Source: Candidatus Melainabacteria bacterium
GTDB lineage: Bacteria > Cyanobacteriota > Vampirovibrionia > Obscuribacterales > Obscuribacteraceae
Assembly: GCA_003151275.1 (NCBI GenBank)
Contig: PLXC01000185.1
Span: 62,001-126,000 of the forward strand
Reading direction: 5' to 3'
Length of the DNA stretch: 64,000 bases
Part shown: positions 7,746 through 16,613 of the stretch, one piece after another
Position numbering within the stretch: the first letter of the stretch is position 1
Layout: every line of letters starts with the position of its first letter
Program-made: the position numbers and the translations under genes
Notes under the pieces: model-generated
What the model saw: the letters and a program-made list of their open reading frames with translations, nothing else
What the model was told of the DNA's origin: nothing
Databases searched by the model: none

Positions 7746-9533
7746 TCAAGCTTGCTTCGGAAGTCTGATCCAGAAAGTGCTCCCTTTGTCGATTTCGCTG
7801 TTTACACCAATGGTGCCTTGGTGCGCGTCTATTATCGCTCGGCAAATTGCCAGTCCAAGTCCAGAGCCACCTTTAGTCGTTTCGTCTGCTCGCTCTACTT
7901 GTTTGAAACGCTCGAAGACGGTTTCAAGTTTGTCGGCTGGAATGCCCTTGCCCTGATCGACGACGCTGATTTGGATGGCGTCTGGAAGGTCAGCTAGTTC
8001 CAGATTGATGATTGAATCTGGAGGTGAAAATTTGATTGCGTTTGATAAAAAGTTTACCAACACTCGCACAATTCTATCGCCGTCACAATAGATATTTAGG
8101 TCTGAGTCGGTGGCATCGACAGCGATATTTTTCTGATCTGCCGATGATTGTATTGCTTCTCGCGCATGCGCTGTCAGTGTAGAGAAAGGCACGTCGGCGA
8201 GGTCCAGTTCGAACATTCCGGATTCCATCTTTTCCATGTCCAAAAGATCATTGATCATCGAGATCAATCGATTCAGAGATGCACTGGAGCGTCGAATTTT
8301 GTCTTCACCTTTGTCATTCAATTGCCCTAGAACTCCAGCAGAGAGCAGGTCGAACATCGCTTGAATCGAAGTCAAAGGCGATCGCAAATCATGACTGACC
8401 ATTGCCACCACTTCTTGTTTCATTCGCTCCAGTCTCTTACGTTCTGAAATGTCGTGAGCAACGCAGAACAGCGATTTGTCGGTTTCTGACCAATGTGCCG
8501 ACCAGGACATGTCGCATGCAGTCTGATCTTTTCGTCGCATTTTGATTTCGAATGGAGCCGCGGATTTTCCCGAGATCACTTCCTCTATCGAATGTCTTGT
8601 GCGCTCGGCATCGGCAGGTTCAACAAGCGAAACAATTGCTCGTCCGAGCAATTCATCATCGTCATATCCCCACACGCCTTTGACAGCTTGATTCATTTTG
8701 GTGAAGCGACCCTTTTCATCCAGTGAACAAATCACGTCTAAGGCATTCTGAGTCAGTGCTTGTTCTTTCGAACGAGCGTCGGACAGCGTCTCGGCCATCT
8801 TGTGAAACACACCGTCTATGGTGGCAATTTCATCATCGCCTTCAAGCGGCGCTTGCAGAGGTTTTTCCATAGCCAGTTGGAGTGTGTTGTCCATAAGCAC
8901 GTTCAGCCTGCGCGATGTGCCGCTGTTAAAATAGTGCGCGAGAATGACGGCCAAGACAATGCTCAAGATGGCGCCGGCAATGATCAGCAGCTCTATTGTA
9001 GCGCGACTTTGCGCTTGGTGCGGGCGTTGCTCGTCGTGGATGCGGGTTTGACGTTCGATAACTTTATTACCAGACTCGTCGATTTTACGGAGCAGTTTTT
9101 GAGCTTGAATGATGCTACGCATTCGGTCGATGCGGTCTCCTGAATTCGCCAGGATGTCGCATTCGCCGAGGGACTTTACAAGTTTGTCGGTGGTGGTGGC
9201 AAAGGCCTCTAAGTCCTCACTCTGGTCCGACTTGATTAACTCTTCCAGATTTAGCCGATACTTCTTTAAGTCATTGAGCGCATTTCGATATTCATCCTTA
9301 AAACGCTGTTCCTTATGGACTTGATACATTCCCATCGCGCCAGCGGCTTGCAGCATTGACTTAAGCTCGAGATTGACTGTCATCAAGACATCACGAGCCA
9401 GCGTCTCGGCCGTGTACTCTCCTTCCAGTTGCTTTAGCTGAAAAACAAGCATGGATACGAAAGCCAGCTCAAATATGAGCGGCACCGCCACCAGCAGCAT
9501 TGCTTTTTGAGACAATCTCAAATTGAACTTCAT
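7746..9533 (-). CDS. Membrane PAS sensor histidine kinase
   Basis: This 595-residue kinase has a first membrane helix at about 11-32, a helical periplasmic sensor of about 145 residues, a second helix at about 178-200, a HAMP linker (RRLNVLMDNTLQLA), and one PAS domain (DVICSLDEKGRFTKMN). The HisKA box is VAMVSHDLRSPLTS with the phospho-accepting His, and the ATPase domain has NFLSNAIKFSPPDS, DQGKGIP and GGSGLGLAICRAI. All catalytic boxes look intact. No response regulator is adjacent. It closely resembles the kinase at 19981-22191 in architecture and N-terminal sequence, so the two are probably paralogues. The sensed signal is unknown. Confidence 0.92.
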   Translation of the reverse strand: MKFNLRLSQKAMLLVAVPLIFELAFVSMLVFQLKQLEGEYTAETLARDVLMTVNLELKSMLQAAGAMGMYQVHKEQRFKDEYRNALNDLKKYRLNLEELIKSDQSEDLEAFATTTDKLVKSLGECDILANSGDRIDRMRSIIQAQKLLRKIDESGNKVIERQTRIHDEQRPHQAQSRATIELLIIAGAILSIVLAVILAHYFNSGTSRRLNVLMDNTLQLAMEKPLQAPLEGDDEIATIDGVFHKMAETLSDARSKEQALTQNALDVICSLDEKGRFTKMNQAVKGVWGYDDDELLGRAIVSLVEPADAERTRHSIEEVISGKSAAPFEIKMRRKDQTACDMSWSAHWSETDKSLFCVAHDISERKRLERMKQEVVAMVSHDLRSPLTSIQAMFDLLSAGVLGQLNDKGEDKIRRSSASLNRLISMINDLLDMEKMESGMFELDLADVPFSTLTAHAREAIQSSADQKNIAVDATDSDLNIYCDGDRIVRVLVNFLSNAIKFSPPDSIINLELADLPDAIQISVVDQGKGIPADKLETVFERFKQVERADETTKGGSGLGLAICRAIIDAHQGTIGVNSEIDKGSTFWIRLPKQA

Positions 9534-9614
9534 GGATCCCAGATTTAAATTGGCAGGCGTCCTACGGTGTTGGCTATGTTAACGTATCACCACTACCTTC
9601 AGTACTCACTAAGT

Positions 9615-10829
9615 ATGACAATAATTCGGCTGCTCCTGACTCTAATTCTAACTTCCCAATGTCTCTTCCTGAACGCGGCTGAAGCGAAGCTGACCTCTGC
9701 GCAGCTTGAGCAAGCTCAAAGCGCGTTCGATAAAGCCTTATACGGCTCGACGATGAAGTTGGTGGCTGCGACTGCTAAAACAGATTTTGCCGCTTCGCTG
9801 CTCGAGGCTAAGACTGTTCAAGCCTATGATGGCGGTGATCCTCAGATACTTTACATGCGCACTGCCGCGCTCGCACCACAAAAATCGGAAGCTGCCATGT
9901 GGAAAGGCTATTCATTGTTCCTGTCTCGAAAGTATTTACCAGCTCAATCTGAATTGGAAATGGCGATTAAGTTGGATCCCAAAAATGCCCAAGCTCACGC
10001 TTTATTAGGTTGCTGTTTGTGTCATTTGGATGAAGTTGATCATGGTCTGACTGAATTCAAAAAAGCGCAGCAACTTGATCCCAAAGCTAATCAGTTCGAT
10101 GAGTATTTGGCGATGGGATACGCCGGTGCGGGCGAGTCTAAGAAAGCAGAGGCGGTGTTTAACAAACTCGTCTCACAGAAACCAAAGAGCGCTCGAATTT
10201 ACATTTTGCGTGCTGATTTTTTTGACGAGGCCGGTAAATTCAAACAAGCTTTAGCGGATTACGATCGCGCGCTGCAATTGAGCCCCTTGAGTCAGTATGC
10301 GCATTACAGACGGGCTCGCGAGTTCTTCAACCAAGGCTCGTTTGAAAAGTCTATTCCGGATGCGCAAAAAGGAGCGACGTTGGAAAACATTGAAGACTTT
10401 GGCTCAAAATCTCAGCGCCTTCTCGCTTACGCATACGACAAGACGGGGCAATACCAGAAGGCAATCAACGAGATGAAGCCCCTGGTGGCATACACCGCGC
10501 ACGAGAGATCACTATCAGGCACAGCCAAATTGTCTTTAATGCTATTGATTGAAGATTATGAAAAAATTCACGATTATAAAAGCGCTATGAGCACGGTAAA
10601 CATCGTTTGTCGCATCGAACCAAAGAGTACCGAGGCGCTTGCTAAACGCGCGAGAATTTACTCCGAGCTGAAGGATGATCGAAACGCGCTGCACGACTAT
10701 AATGTTTTGATTTCGTCGGACCCTTCAAATCCAGAATGGTATCGCGGGCGCGCAAAGATTTTTGAAAAGCTAGGCAGACCTGAATCAGCTAAGGCTGATT
10801 TAAAAAAGGCGAAAGAGTTAGACTACTGA
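9615..10829 (+). CDS. Secreted TPR-repeat protein
   Basis: The ATG at 9615 begins a signal peptide (MTIIRLLLTLILTSQCLFLN, cleavage near AEA), giving 404 residues. At least eight tetratricopeptide repeats follow, with typical pairs such as PKNAQAHALLGCCLCHLDE and LSPLSQYAHYRRAREFFNQG, and a last repeat NPEWYRGRAKIFEKLGRPES. TPRs are helical protein-binding scaffolds, here probably periplasmic or outer-membrane associated. The longer frame from 9567 is rejected because it places extra residues before the signal peptide. It is divergent from the histidine kinase at 9533 with about 80 bases between them. The partner is unknown. Confidence 0.85.
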   Translation: MTIIRLLLTLILTSQCLFLNAAEAKLTSAQLEQAQSAFDKALYGSTMKLVAATAKTDFAASLLEAKTVQAYDGGDPQILYMRTAALAPQKSEAAMWKGYSLFLSRKYLPAQSELEMAIKLDPKNAQAHALLGCCLCHLDEVDHGLTEFKKAQQLDPKANQFDEYLAMGYAGAGESKKAEAVFNKLVSQKPKSARIYILRADFFDEAGKFKQALADYDRALQLSPLSQYAHYRRAREFFNQGSFEKSIPDAQKGATLENIEDFGSKSQRLLAYAYDKTGQYQKAINEMKPLVAYTAHERSLSGTAKLSLMLLIEDYEKIHDYKSAMSTVNIVCRIEPKSTEALAKRARIYSELKDDRNALHDYNVLISSDPSNPEWYRGRAKIFEKLGRPESAKADLKKAKELDY

Positions 10830-10975
10830 ATTAGCAGTTGACTAGAATTAGCAAGCTATTTCAGTCGCAGTTCGCAGTCACCGAGCTGTTTTTCGTCGCC
10901 ATCCCGCGCAGACCCCACAAACTAAAGCCAGCTGGGAATCCGCTAATATATCACTGCTTTGTACAATTCGGGGGC

Positions 10976-11088
10976 TGACCTGGGTTTGAGTGGATGGACC
11001 AGCCCGCGAGTTGAGTCCTTTGGACCAGCCCGGGTTGAGTCGTTGGACCAGCTTGGGTTGAGTCGTTGGACCAGCCGAGCTGAGTTGT
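10976..11088. repeat. Imperfect 23-bp tandem repeat, intergenic
   Basis: Clear 23-bp copies begin at 11020, 11043 and 11066 (consensus TTGGACCAGCYYGGGTTGAG followed by TCG), with a 26-bp diverged copy at 10994 and a partial one before it. They occupy most of the 361-base gap between two secreted TPR genes. No gene is convincing in this gap; the reverse frame crossing it only translates the repeat. Confidence 0.85.
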
Positions 11089-11190
11089 ATGAGCCGGCCA
11101 GTGGTGCCTGGTAGACCCTCCGTGTGCAACTCCGCACTTCTGGGAATAAGATAGGAGGAGACAAGTTCGCAGGACGCTTTGGGTGTGCTC

Positions 11191-12057
11191 ATGATCCGGT
11201 TTTCAATTCGACGATCAGCCAATCTTCTATTAGCCATCGCTGTCGCATTGTCGTTCCCGCAAAGTTCGCGTGCTGAAAACAAATTTCTAAAAGAGGGAAT
11301 GGCTGAATACGCCATCGGTAATTATTCGGATGCCTCTGGTCACTTTGGCGGCGCCCTGGCTACCGATTTTAACAATTCAGTGCTGCACTATTATTTGGGC
11401 AGTTGCTATGTGCACATGAAACAAAAAGAGGCGGCAATTCGCGAATTCAGAATTGCCTATGCGCTCGATCCCGACAAAGAAGTGGGTCAGTACTCTAAAC
11501 AAGCCCTTGCCACTTATGGTCTCGATTCAGCCGGTGCAGTTGTTGAGCCCAAAAAGCTGGAATGGCACGTTAAAGACACCTCGACATCCACTGCTCCGCC
11601 GGCCACACCGAAACTCTCGGCTTTAGAGCAGCAAGTTGAGGATCTCAAAAATCTCCGCACCGAACAAAGCCGACTTTCCAGTATAGATGCGGGCAAGCAG
11701 GGAGATCGGTTGGTCGAGAGAACGAAGAATGATATTTTGGACTCGATGCGATACACCACCCGTCGTGGCACTGTTGTGCAACCTACACAGCTTAATTCGG
11801 ACGGTACGCATCAAGTTGACTATTTGAAGCACTTGTATGATTCGCAAAGAACAGGCTATCTAGATATTGGAGCAAAACAAAGTTCGGAAATACAGCGCAG
11901 TGCAGAGTTTTTGCAGGAGCAGATGAACGAGCAAGCGAAGGCAGGTAAGGTGCACATGTCCACCTCTGGAACCAATTTGTACGTGCGCAATTATGAGATG
12001 ACGCCGCCTGAGCCCAAGCCAGCGATCAAGCCATCACCCATTCATTTGGCTAAGTAG
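11191..12057 (+). CDS. Secreted TPR protein
   Basis: The ATG at 11191 starts a signal peptide (MIRFSIRRSANLLLAIAVAL, cleavage after SRA), giving 288 residues. Residues about 30-105 hold two to three TPR units (YAIGNYSDASGHFGGAL, LHYYLGSCYVHMKQKEAAI). The remainder is a hydrophilic, probably coiled-coil region (LEQQVEDLKNLRTEQSRL) of unknown fold. A strong AGGAGGAG at 11152 is too far upstream (over 20 bases) to serve this ATG; a TTG at 11179 is also possible. It is a neighbour of another secreted TPR gene and lies just before the ABC exporter, with about 140 bases between. Confidence 0.8.
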   Translation: MIRFSIRRSANLLLAIAVALSFPQSSRAENKFLKEGMAEYAIGNYSDASGHFGGALATDFNNSVLHYYLGSCYVHMKQKEAAIREFRIAYALDPDKEVGQYSKQALATYGLDSAGAVVEPKKLEWHVKDTSTSTAPPATPKLSALEQQVEDLKNLRTEQSRLSSIDAGKQGDRLVERTKNDILDSMRYTTRRGTVVQPTQLNSDGTHQVDYLKHLYDSQRTGYLDIGAKQSSEIQRSAEFLQEQMNEQAKAGKVHMSTSGTNLYVRNYEMTPPEPKPAIKPSPIHLAK

Positions 12058-12195
12058 AGCAAACTTTGGAGCGCCCGTGAGCGTGCGGATCATCCCAAAG
12101 TATGTCAATATACTTGCCGGCCGTGTGCGCAATTCTGTCTGCTTGAAATTGCGAGAACAAGGTGAACAGTTCATCGACTGACAGTGGTGTAGTAA

Positions 12196-13185
12196 TTGTC
12201 CGACATGGCAGTGACAATTGACAATTTGCGCAAGACTTTTGCACTGCAAACGGGCAAGGGTCTCAAACGCAAGACGACCGAAGTAGTGGCGGTCGATGGC
12301 ATTTCGATTACGATTCCGAGTGGGCAGTCAGTGGCCTTCATCGGTCCAAACGGAGCCGGCAAGTCCACAACCATAAAGATCCTGACTGGCATACTTCGCC
12401 CCACCACAGGTAGTGCCACTGTATTGGGACTTGTGCCCTGGATTGATCGGAAGAAATTAGTCAGACAAATCGGAGCTGTGTTCGGACAGCGTTCGCAATT
12501 GTGGTATCACCTGCCGCCACGAGACACGTTCGAACTCCTGGCAAGGATCTATGATTTGCCAAAGAATGACTATACAAAGCGAAAAGACATGCTGATTGAA
12601 AGATTCGGCATCGGCTCTTTTCTAGACACGCAGGTAAGAAAATTGTCTTTGGGACAGCGCATGCGTGCCGAGATCGCCGCCAGCTTGCTGCACCATCCGC
12701 GAGTGCTGTTCTTGGATGAACCGACGATTGGACTAGATGTAATGGCTCGACAAGAACTGCGTGACCTGATTCGGGAATGGAACAGAGACGAGGGGATCAC
12801 CGTATTTTTAACCAGCCACGATGCCGGTGACATCGAAAATGTGGCTCGCCGAGTCATTGTTGTAAATCATGGCAAAGTAGTGCTGGACGATAAAGTTTCT
12901 TCGATGCGTAGACAATATTTGGGAGCCAAAGTTTTGTCCGTGAAGTATCACGACTCGCCAACATCGTTGGACTATCCAGGAGTGACTATAGTTAAATCAA
13001 GCCAATATGCTGTCAGGCTCGAAGTAGACACGCAGGTCACAGCTATAGAAACTGTTATGGATCGAATTCTCAAAGCTGGATCGGTTGCTGATATCACGAT
13101 CGAAGATCCACCGCTTGAAGAAGTGATCGCCCACATTTACAGTCAACCACCGGTGTCGTCCACAGGTGGTGAAGACAGTGATTAA
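12196..13185 (+). CDS. ABC-2 type exporter, ATP-binding protein
   Basis: This is the ATPase of an ABC-2 exporter, peripheral to the inner membrane. It has Walker A GPNGAGKST (about 50-58), the Q-loop region, signature LSLGQRMRAE, Walker B RVLFLDEPTIGLD and the switch histidine in TSHDAGD. The Gln-Arg-Met variant of the signature is typical of the COG4586-type family that occurs with two ABC-2 permeases, as here. A TTG at 12196 is preceded by GGTG at good spacing; the ATG at 12205 is the alternative. Its stop overlaps the start of the next gene. The substrate is unknown. Confidence 0.9.
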   Translation: MSDMAVTIDNLRKTFALQTGKGLKRKTTEVVAVDGISITIPSGQSVAFIGPNGAGKSTTIKILTGILRPTTGSATVLGLVPWIDRKKLVRQIGAVFGQRSQLWYHLPPRDTFELLARIYDLPKNDYTKRKDMLIERFGIGSFLDTQVRKLSLGQRMRAEIAASLLHHPRVLFLDEPTIGLDVMARQELRDLIREWNRDEGITVFLTSHDAGDIENVARRVIVVNHGKVVLDDKVSSMRRQYLGAKVLSVKYHDSPTSLDYPGVTIVKSSQYAVRLEVDTQVTAIETVMDRILKAGSVADITIEDPPLEEVIAHIYSQPPVSSTGGEDSD

Positions 13186-13990
13186 ATCTAGTCTTTCAGC
13201 AGTCAACAAGTATTGGTGGATCGCACTGACATCTGCAAAATCGAATCTTGCCTATCTTGCAGAAATCGGCAGTCGAGTCTTTTTTCTCGGCGTAATTTTG
13301 TATATCTTCCTGCGCTTATGGCAAGTAACTTACGGCGAGACTGGCTCACAAACGTTAGGGGGCTTCACATTGCCTCAGATGCTTTGGTATCTTGCCATAA
13401 CCGAATCCATTATTCTCTCCGGCCCACGTGTTGCTCAGAGCGTCGATCAGGACGTGCGCACCGGTGCGATTTCGATTCATTTTATTCGCCCACTTTCGTA
13501 TCCACTCTATTGCATGTTTAACACGCTCGGTGAGCGCACCGTGCGCTTTGCCGTCAACGCTTCCGTCGGAGCGCTAATCGCTTTTTTGTTTGTTGGCTTT
13601 GTGCCGGTTAATGCAATGAGCATTTTGTTTTTTCTCGCTGTTTTGCCACTAGCATTTGTTATTGATTTTCTTGGTAACTTTTTGATTGGATTGGCCGCTT
13701 TCTGGCTTGAAGACACCAATGGATTAGTGCTGATCTACTCCCGATTGACCATGATTTTGGGAGGCATGCTAATACCGATGGAATTGTTTCCAGACAGCTG
13801 GCAGAACGTTCTTAAATTCCTTCCATTCTCTGCAATCGTCTACGCCCCAGCGAGATTGTTTGTTGATCCGAACTTGATCTTTTTTCAAGAAGTGATGGTT
13901 CGGCAAGTCGTTGCGTGCTTGGTATTTGGTGGGGCGGTGTTCGCTGTTTATCGCATCGCTTCGCGGCGCGTTTTTGCCAACGGAGGTTGA
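13178..13990 (+). CDS. ABC-2 type exporter permease, first subunit
   Basis: This is a six-helix ABC-2 permease that should pair with the ATPase at 12196 and the permease at 13991. Hydrophobic segments include VFFLGVILYIFLRLW, ALIAFLFVGFVPVNAMSILFF, FVIDFLGNFLIGLAAFWL and ACLVFGGAVFAVYRIA. The motif FWLEDTNGLVLIYSRLTMI followed by GGMLIPMELFP is typical of the COG4587/COG3694 permeases. GTG at 13178, preceded by AGGTGGTGA, overlaps the ATPase stop by eight bases; GTG codons at 13166 and 13169 are in-frame alternatives. The product is about 270 residues. Confidence 0.88.
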   Translation: MIKSSLSAVNKYWWIALTSAKSNLAYLAEIGSRVFFLGVILYIFLRLWQVTYGETGSQTLGGFTLPQMLWYLAITESIILSGPRVAQSVDQDVRTGAISIHFIRPLSYPLYCMFNTLGERTVRFAVNASVGALIAFLFVGFVPVNAMSILFFLAVLPLAFVIDFLGNFLIGLAAFWLEDTNGLVLIYSRLTMILGGMLIPMELFPDSWQNVLKFLPFSAIVYAPARLFVDPNLIFFQEVMVRQVVACLVFGGAVFAVYRIASRRVFANGG

Positions 13991-14785
13991 ATGACGGTTC
14001 TGACGAACTATTTGAAATTGGCTTTTGCCTACACCAAGCTGAATCTCAACGCGCAACTTGAATATCGTGGTGCGTTCTTCTCTCAGGTAGTGGCGATGTT
14101 TGTTAATAACATCGTTTGGGTCTGGTTCTGGGTGCTCTTTTTCAGTCGTTTTAAAGTGCTGAGAGGTTGGGACATAAATGATGTAGTAACATTGTGGTGC
14201 ATCGCCGCTTCCGGATTCGGTCTGGCTCATACCGTATGTGGGAACGCCCTTCAACTGCCGGTCTTGATCGCTCGCGGGCAGTTGGACGTGTGGATGCTTT
14301 ACCCGCGCGCCTTGCTGCCACATATTTTGCTTGGCCGAATGAGTGCCACCGCATGGGGTGATGCGATTTTTGGTTACGTTATCTATTTGATTTTCATTAA
14401 ACCTGACTTGCAGCACTTCAGCTTGTTCGTCGCACTTACAGTTTCGGTTGCATTTTTATTTGTTGGTTTCAGTATCTTCACCGGCAGCTTAACTTTCTTT
14501 CTCGGCAATTCTGAATCTCTTGCTGAACAGTGGCGCTACGCCATGATTACTTTTAGCACCTACCCTGCCACTCTTTTTGAAGGCGGGGTCAAGATCATTC
14601 TCTACACCCTAATACCAGCTGTGTTCGTCAGCTACTACCCGATCATTGCATTGCGCGAAATGTCCCTGTTCAACGCAGCAATTGCCGTAGCCGGGTCGGC
14701 TGCTGTAGTCGCCGCTGGCGTATTTGTTTTTTATTTCGGCTTGAGGCGTTATGAGTCCGGTAATTTGATGGAAATGCGAGGCTAA
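13991..14785 (+). CDS. ABC-2 type exporter permease, second subunit
   Basis: This is the second six-helix ABC-2 permease of the exporter, 264 residues. Hydrophobic segments include VVAMFVNNIVWVWFWVLFF, AFLFVGFSIFTGSLTFFLG and AIAVAGSAAVVAAGVFVFYF. The segment WRYAMITFSTYPATLFEGGV is characteristic of the COG3694-type partner permease. The ATG abuts the preceding stop codon, and GGAGGT lies at the end of the upstream gene, so the two permeases are translationally coupled. The three genes form one exporter operon; nothing in or beside it shows the cargo. Confidence 0.88.
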   Translation: MTVLTNYLKLAFAYTKLNLNAQLEYRGAFFSQVVAMFVNNIVWVWFWVLFFSRFKVLRGWDINDVVTLWCIAASGFGLAHTVCGNALQLPVLIARGQLDVWMLYPRALLPHILLGRMSATAWGDAIFGYVIYLIFIKPDLQHFSLFVALTVSVAFLFVGFSIFTGSLTFFLGNSESLAEQWRYAMITFSTYPATLFEGGVKIILYTLIPAVFVSYYPIIALREMSLFNAAIAVAGSAAVVAAGVFVFYFGLRRYESGNLMEMRG

Positions 14786-14897
14786 CGCTTCTTGGGTAGA
14801 AGATCGCATTATCATCACCTGAGTCGATTAATATAGTCTGCTGGGTAGATACTTAGCAGTGGAATTTGGCCTCCGCCTTATCAAGTGTGATTTGCAA

Positions 14898-16424
14898 ATG
14901 TACAAACCTAAAAAACACATCCGTTTAGACTCTCTGCGCGGCCTGCCAAAGATGAGCAATATGCGCACGCTTTTGACAGAAGCCCGTAACGCAAAGGGCT
15001 GCACGGTTGAGCTGCCGTGGCGTTCAGTCAAAACTGAACTGAACTACAGCATGACTGTGCGTGTTGAAATGGGCGGCGGTGAACCAATTTGGACGTTGTA
15101 TGAGGGCGACGGCACAACTTCTCGGGTCATGTGGAGTTCGCCTTTTGAAGACTTGGATTTGCTTTACGACGTCGTTTGCTTATCGCTTCCTGCCGATGTA
15201 ATCACAGCTATCGGTGCCGACGAATTTGTCATTGCTCAACCCTCCAGACGCAGCGACCCAGAACCGGTCGCGGCTATGCCGGGTAGACCGGACTCGGATG
15301 AGCCCTTTTTCGCCAAACCCCAGGAAAGTGAAAGCGAGTTTCCGAAATTTCCTAAACCTGTTGATGCTCCTGCGCCTGCAGCACCGGCGCCTGTCGCCCA
15401 ACCTCAGCAGCCAGCCCAGCAACCAGCCTATTATCCGCAACAGCCATATCCGCCACACGCTTATCCGCCTGGTTACGGCTATCCACCTGGCTATGCGCAG
15501 CCGCCTTATCCATATCCTCCGCAGGGATATGGCTACCCACCTGGTTATCCGCCTGGATATGGGATGCCACAGGTGTACATTGACCCGCGCACCCAACAGC
15601 CTTACACGGCTTATCCATACCCTCCTTATCCCCAACCTGCGCAGACCGTGCCGGTCCAACAAGGCGCGCCGTACTCACCTCCTAGCAATCCACCACGGCA
15701 AGTTCCTATCGATAACGACCTGATCAAGAAGCGACCGAATGTTCTGCTGGGTAATTTTCTTGTGGACGCTGGACTGATACCGGATACAACTTTAAACTCA
15801 GCTCTTCAGCTGCAAGAGATGGTTCGCTCCGGCTCGTTGACAACAACACAAGCGGCGGAGGCTGTTCGCCGCGCTCACAATCGTGGTGGAGCATTGGAAC
15901 AGAACATGTTCTCAGCTAGCCCGCCCAGAGACGATAACCGTGACGCCAAGGCTGTGGCGCCCCCACTTGGGCAGATTTTGGTCGAAACCGGTTTAATCAG
16001 CATTGCCGTTTTGAAGGCTGCTTTAAATTTGCAGGAAGTCGTGCGCACGGGTGCAATGACAAAGGAAGATGCTGTTGAAGCTTTTATTCGCGAACACTTT
16101 GGTCTTGCAGGTAAACACGGCACCAGTGAGCCCGCAGAGGCTGTGAAAGCAATCGACTTGGTCAAGAAAACCGGACTCTTGCAAGAGCAAGATTTTCAAG
16201 CAGCGGTCAGCGTCAAACTCAAGCATGGTGGCGAAGTGGCTAAAATTCTAGCTGCTGCCGGCAAGCTGGACACGAACACTTACGAAGCGGCAGTAAAATG
16301 CAATGAGTTGATGGAGCAAGGTCGTTTGAAGATGGAACAAGCGATTATCGCTTTGCATTACTGTCAACGCAGTAGAGCTGCGTTTGACGATGCCGTGGAA
16401 GAGATGGGTTGGGAAAAACCTTAG
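14898..16424 (+). CDS. Pro/Tyr-rich protein with MshEN-like repeats (paralogue of 47653)
   Basis: The ATG at 14898 gives MYKPKKHIRLDS, matching the N-terminus of the gene at 47653, and 508 residues. Three parts are visible: a conserved N-terminal domain (about 1-110; CTVELPWRSVK, GGEPIWTLYEG, LLYDVVCLS), a low-complexity Pro/Tyr/Gly/Gln-rich linker with repeated YPPGYG-type units (about 170-280), and a C-terminal half with three repeats of the form LGNFLVDAGLIPDTTLNSAL and LGQILVETGLISIAVLKAAL. These resemble the N-terminal (MshEN/GspE-N) domain of type II secretion and pilus ATPases, but there is no ATPase here. No signal peptide is seen. The role is unknown; a cytoplasmic adaptor or regulator is possible. 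Confidence 0.75.
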   Translation: MYKPKKHIRLDSLRGLPKMSNMRTLLTEARNAKGCTVELPWRSVKTELNYSMTVRVEMGGGEPIWTLYEGDGTTSRVMWSSPFEDLDLLYDVVCLSLPADVITAIGADEFVIAQPSRRSDPEPVAAMPGRPDSDEPFFAKPQESESEFPKFPKPVDAPAPAAPAPVAQPQQPAQQPAYYPQQPYPPHAYPPGYGYPPGYAQPPYPYPPQGYGYPPGYPPGYGMPQVYIDPRTQQPYTAYPYPPYPQPAQTVPVQQGAPYSPPSNPPRQVPIDNDLIKKRPNVLLGNFLVDAGLIPDTTLNSALQLQEMVRSGSLTTTQAAEAVRRAHNRGGALEQNMFSASPPRDDNRDAKAVAPPLGQILVETGLISIAVLKAALNLQEVVRTGAMTKEDAVEAFIREHFGLAGKHGTSEPAEAVKAIDLVKKTGLLQEQDFQAAVSVKLKHGGEVAKILAAAGKLDTNTYEAAVKCNELMEQGRLKMEQAIIALHYCQRSRAAFDDAVEEMGWEKP

Positions 16425-16523
16425 GTGAAGTTGCCCGCTAGGCAGGCTGAGCGCACCATATGCGGTGCCGCTCTGATCGGACTGCGCGCAATTCGATTCC
16501 GGATCTACCGAGCGATTGCACTG

Positions 16524-16605
16524 GCAAGTGGATTTTGTATCCGAGCGCTCGCAAGTCGATTCTGTATCCGTCGAACGACTGTACCCGCAAGTGAATTGAG
16601 TATCC
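16524..16605. repeat. Three copies of a 19-bp degenerate repeat
   Basis: GCAAGTGGATTTTGTATCC at 16524, GCAAGTCGATTCTGTATCC at 16551 and GCAAGTGAATTGAGTATCC at 16587 are spaced 27 and 36 bases apart. They lie in the 189-base gap after the Pro/Tyr-rich gene. The spacing keeps one forward frame open, so the region also translates to a repeating ASxFCIR-like peptide that I do not believe is a gene. Confidence 0.7.
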
Positions 16606-16613
16606 TCTTCCTA

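Noticed and set aside
10878..11315. 145-codon minus-strand frame
   Set aside because: It mostly translates the 23-bp tandem repeat and overlaps the signal-peptide start of the TPR gene at 11191.
12050..12244. Minus-strand 64-codon frame with a protein-like segment (SVDELFTLFSQFQ)
   Set aside because: It overlaps the end of the TPR gene and the start of the ABC gene and lacks a ribosome site; the call would need conservation.
15180..15662. Long minus-strand frames rich in Arg/Trp/Ile opposite the Pro/Tyr linker
   Set aside because: They are the complement of a low-complexity coding repeat, and the forward frame matches a paralogue.
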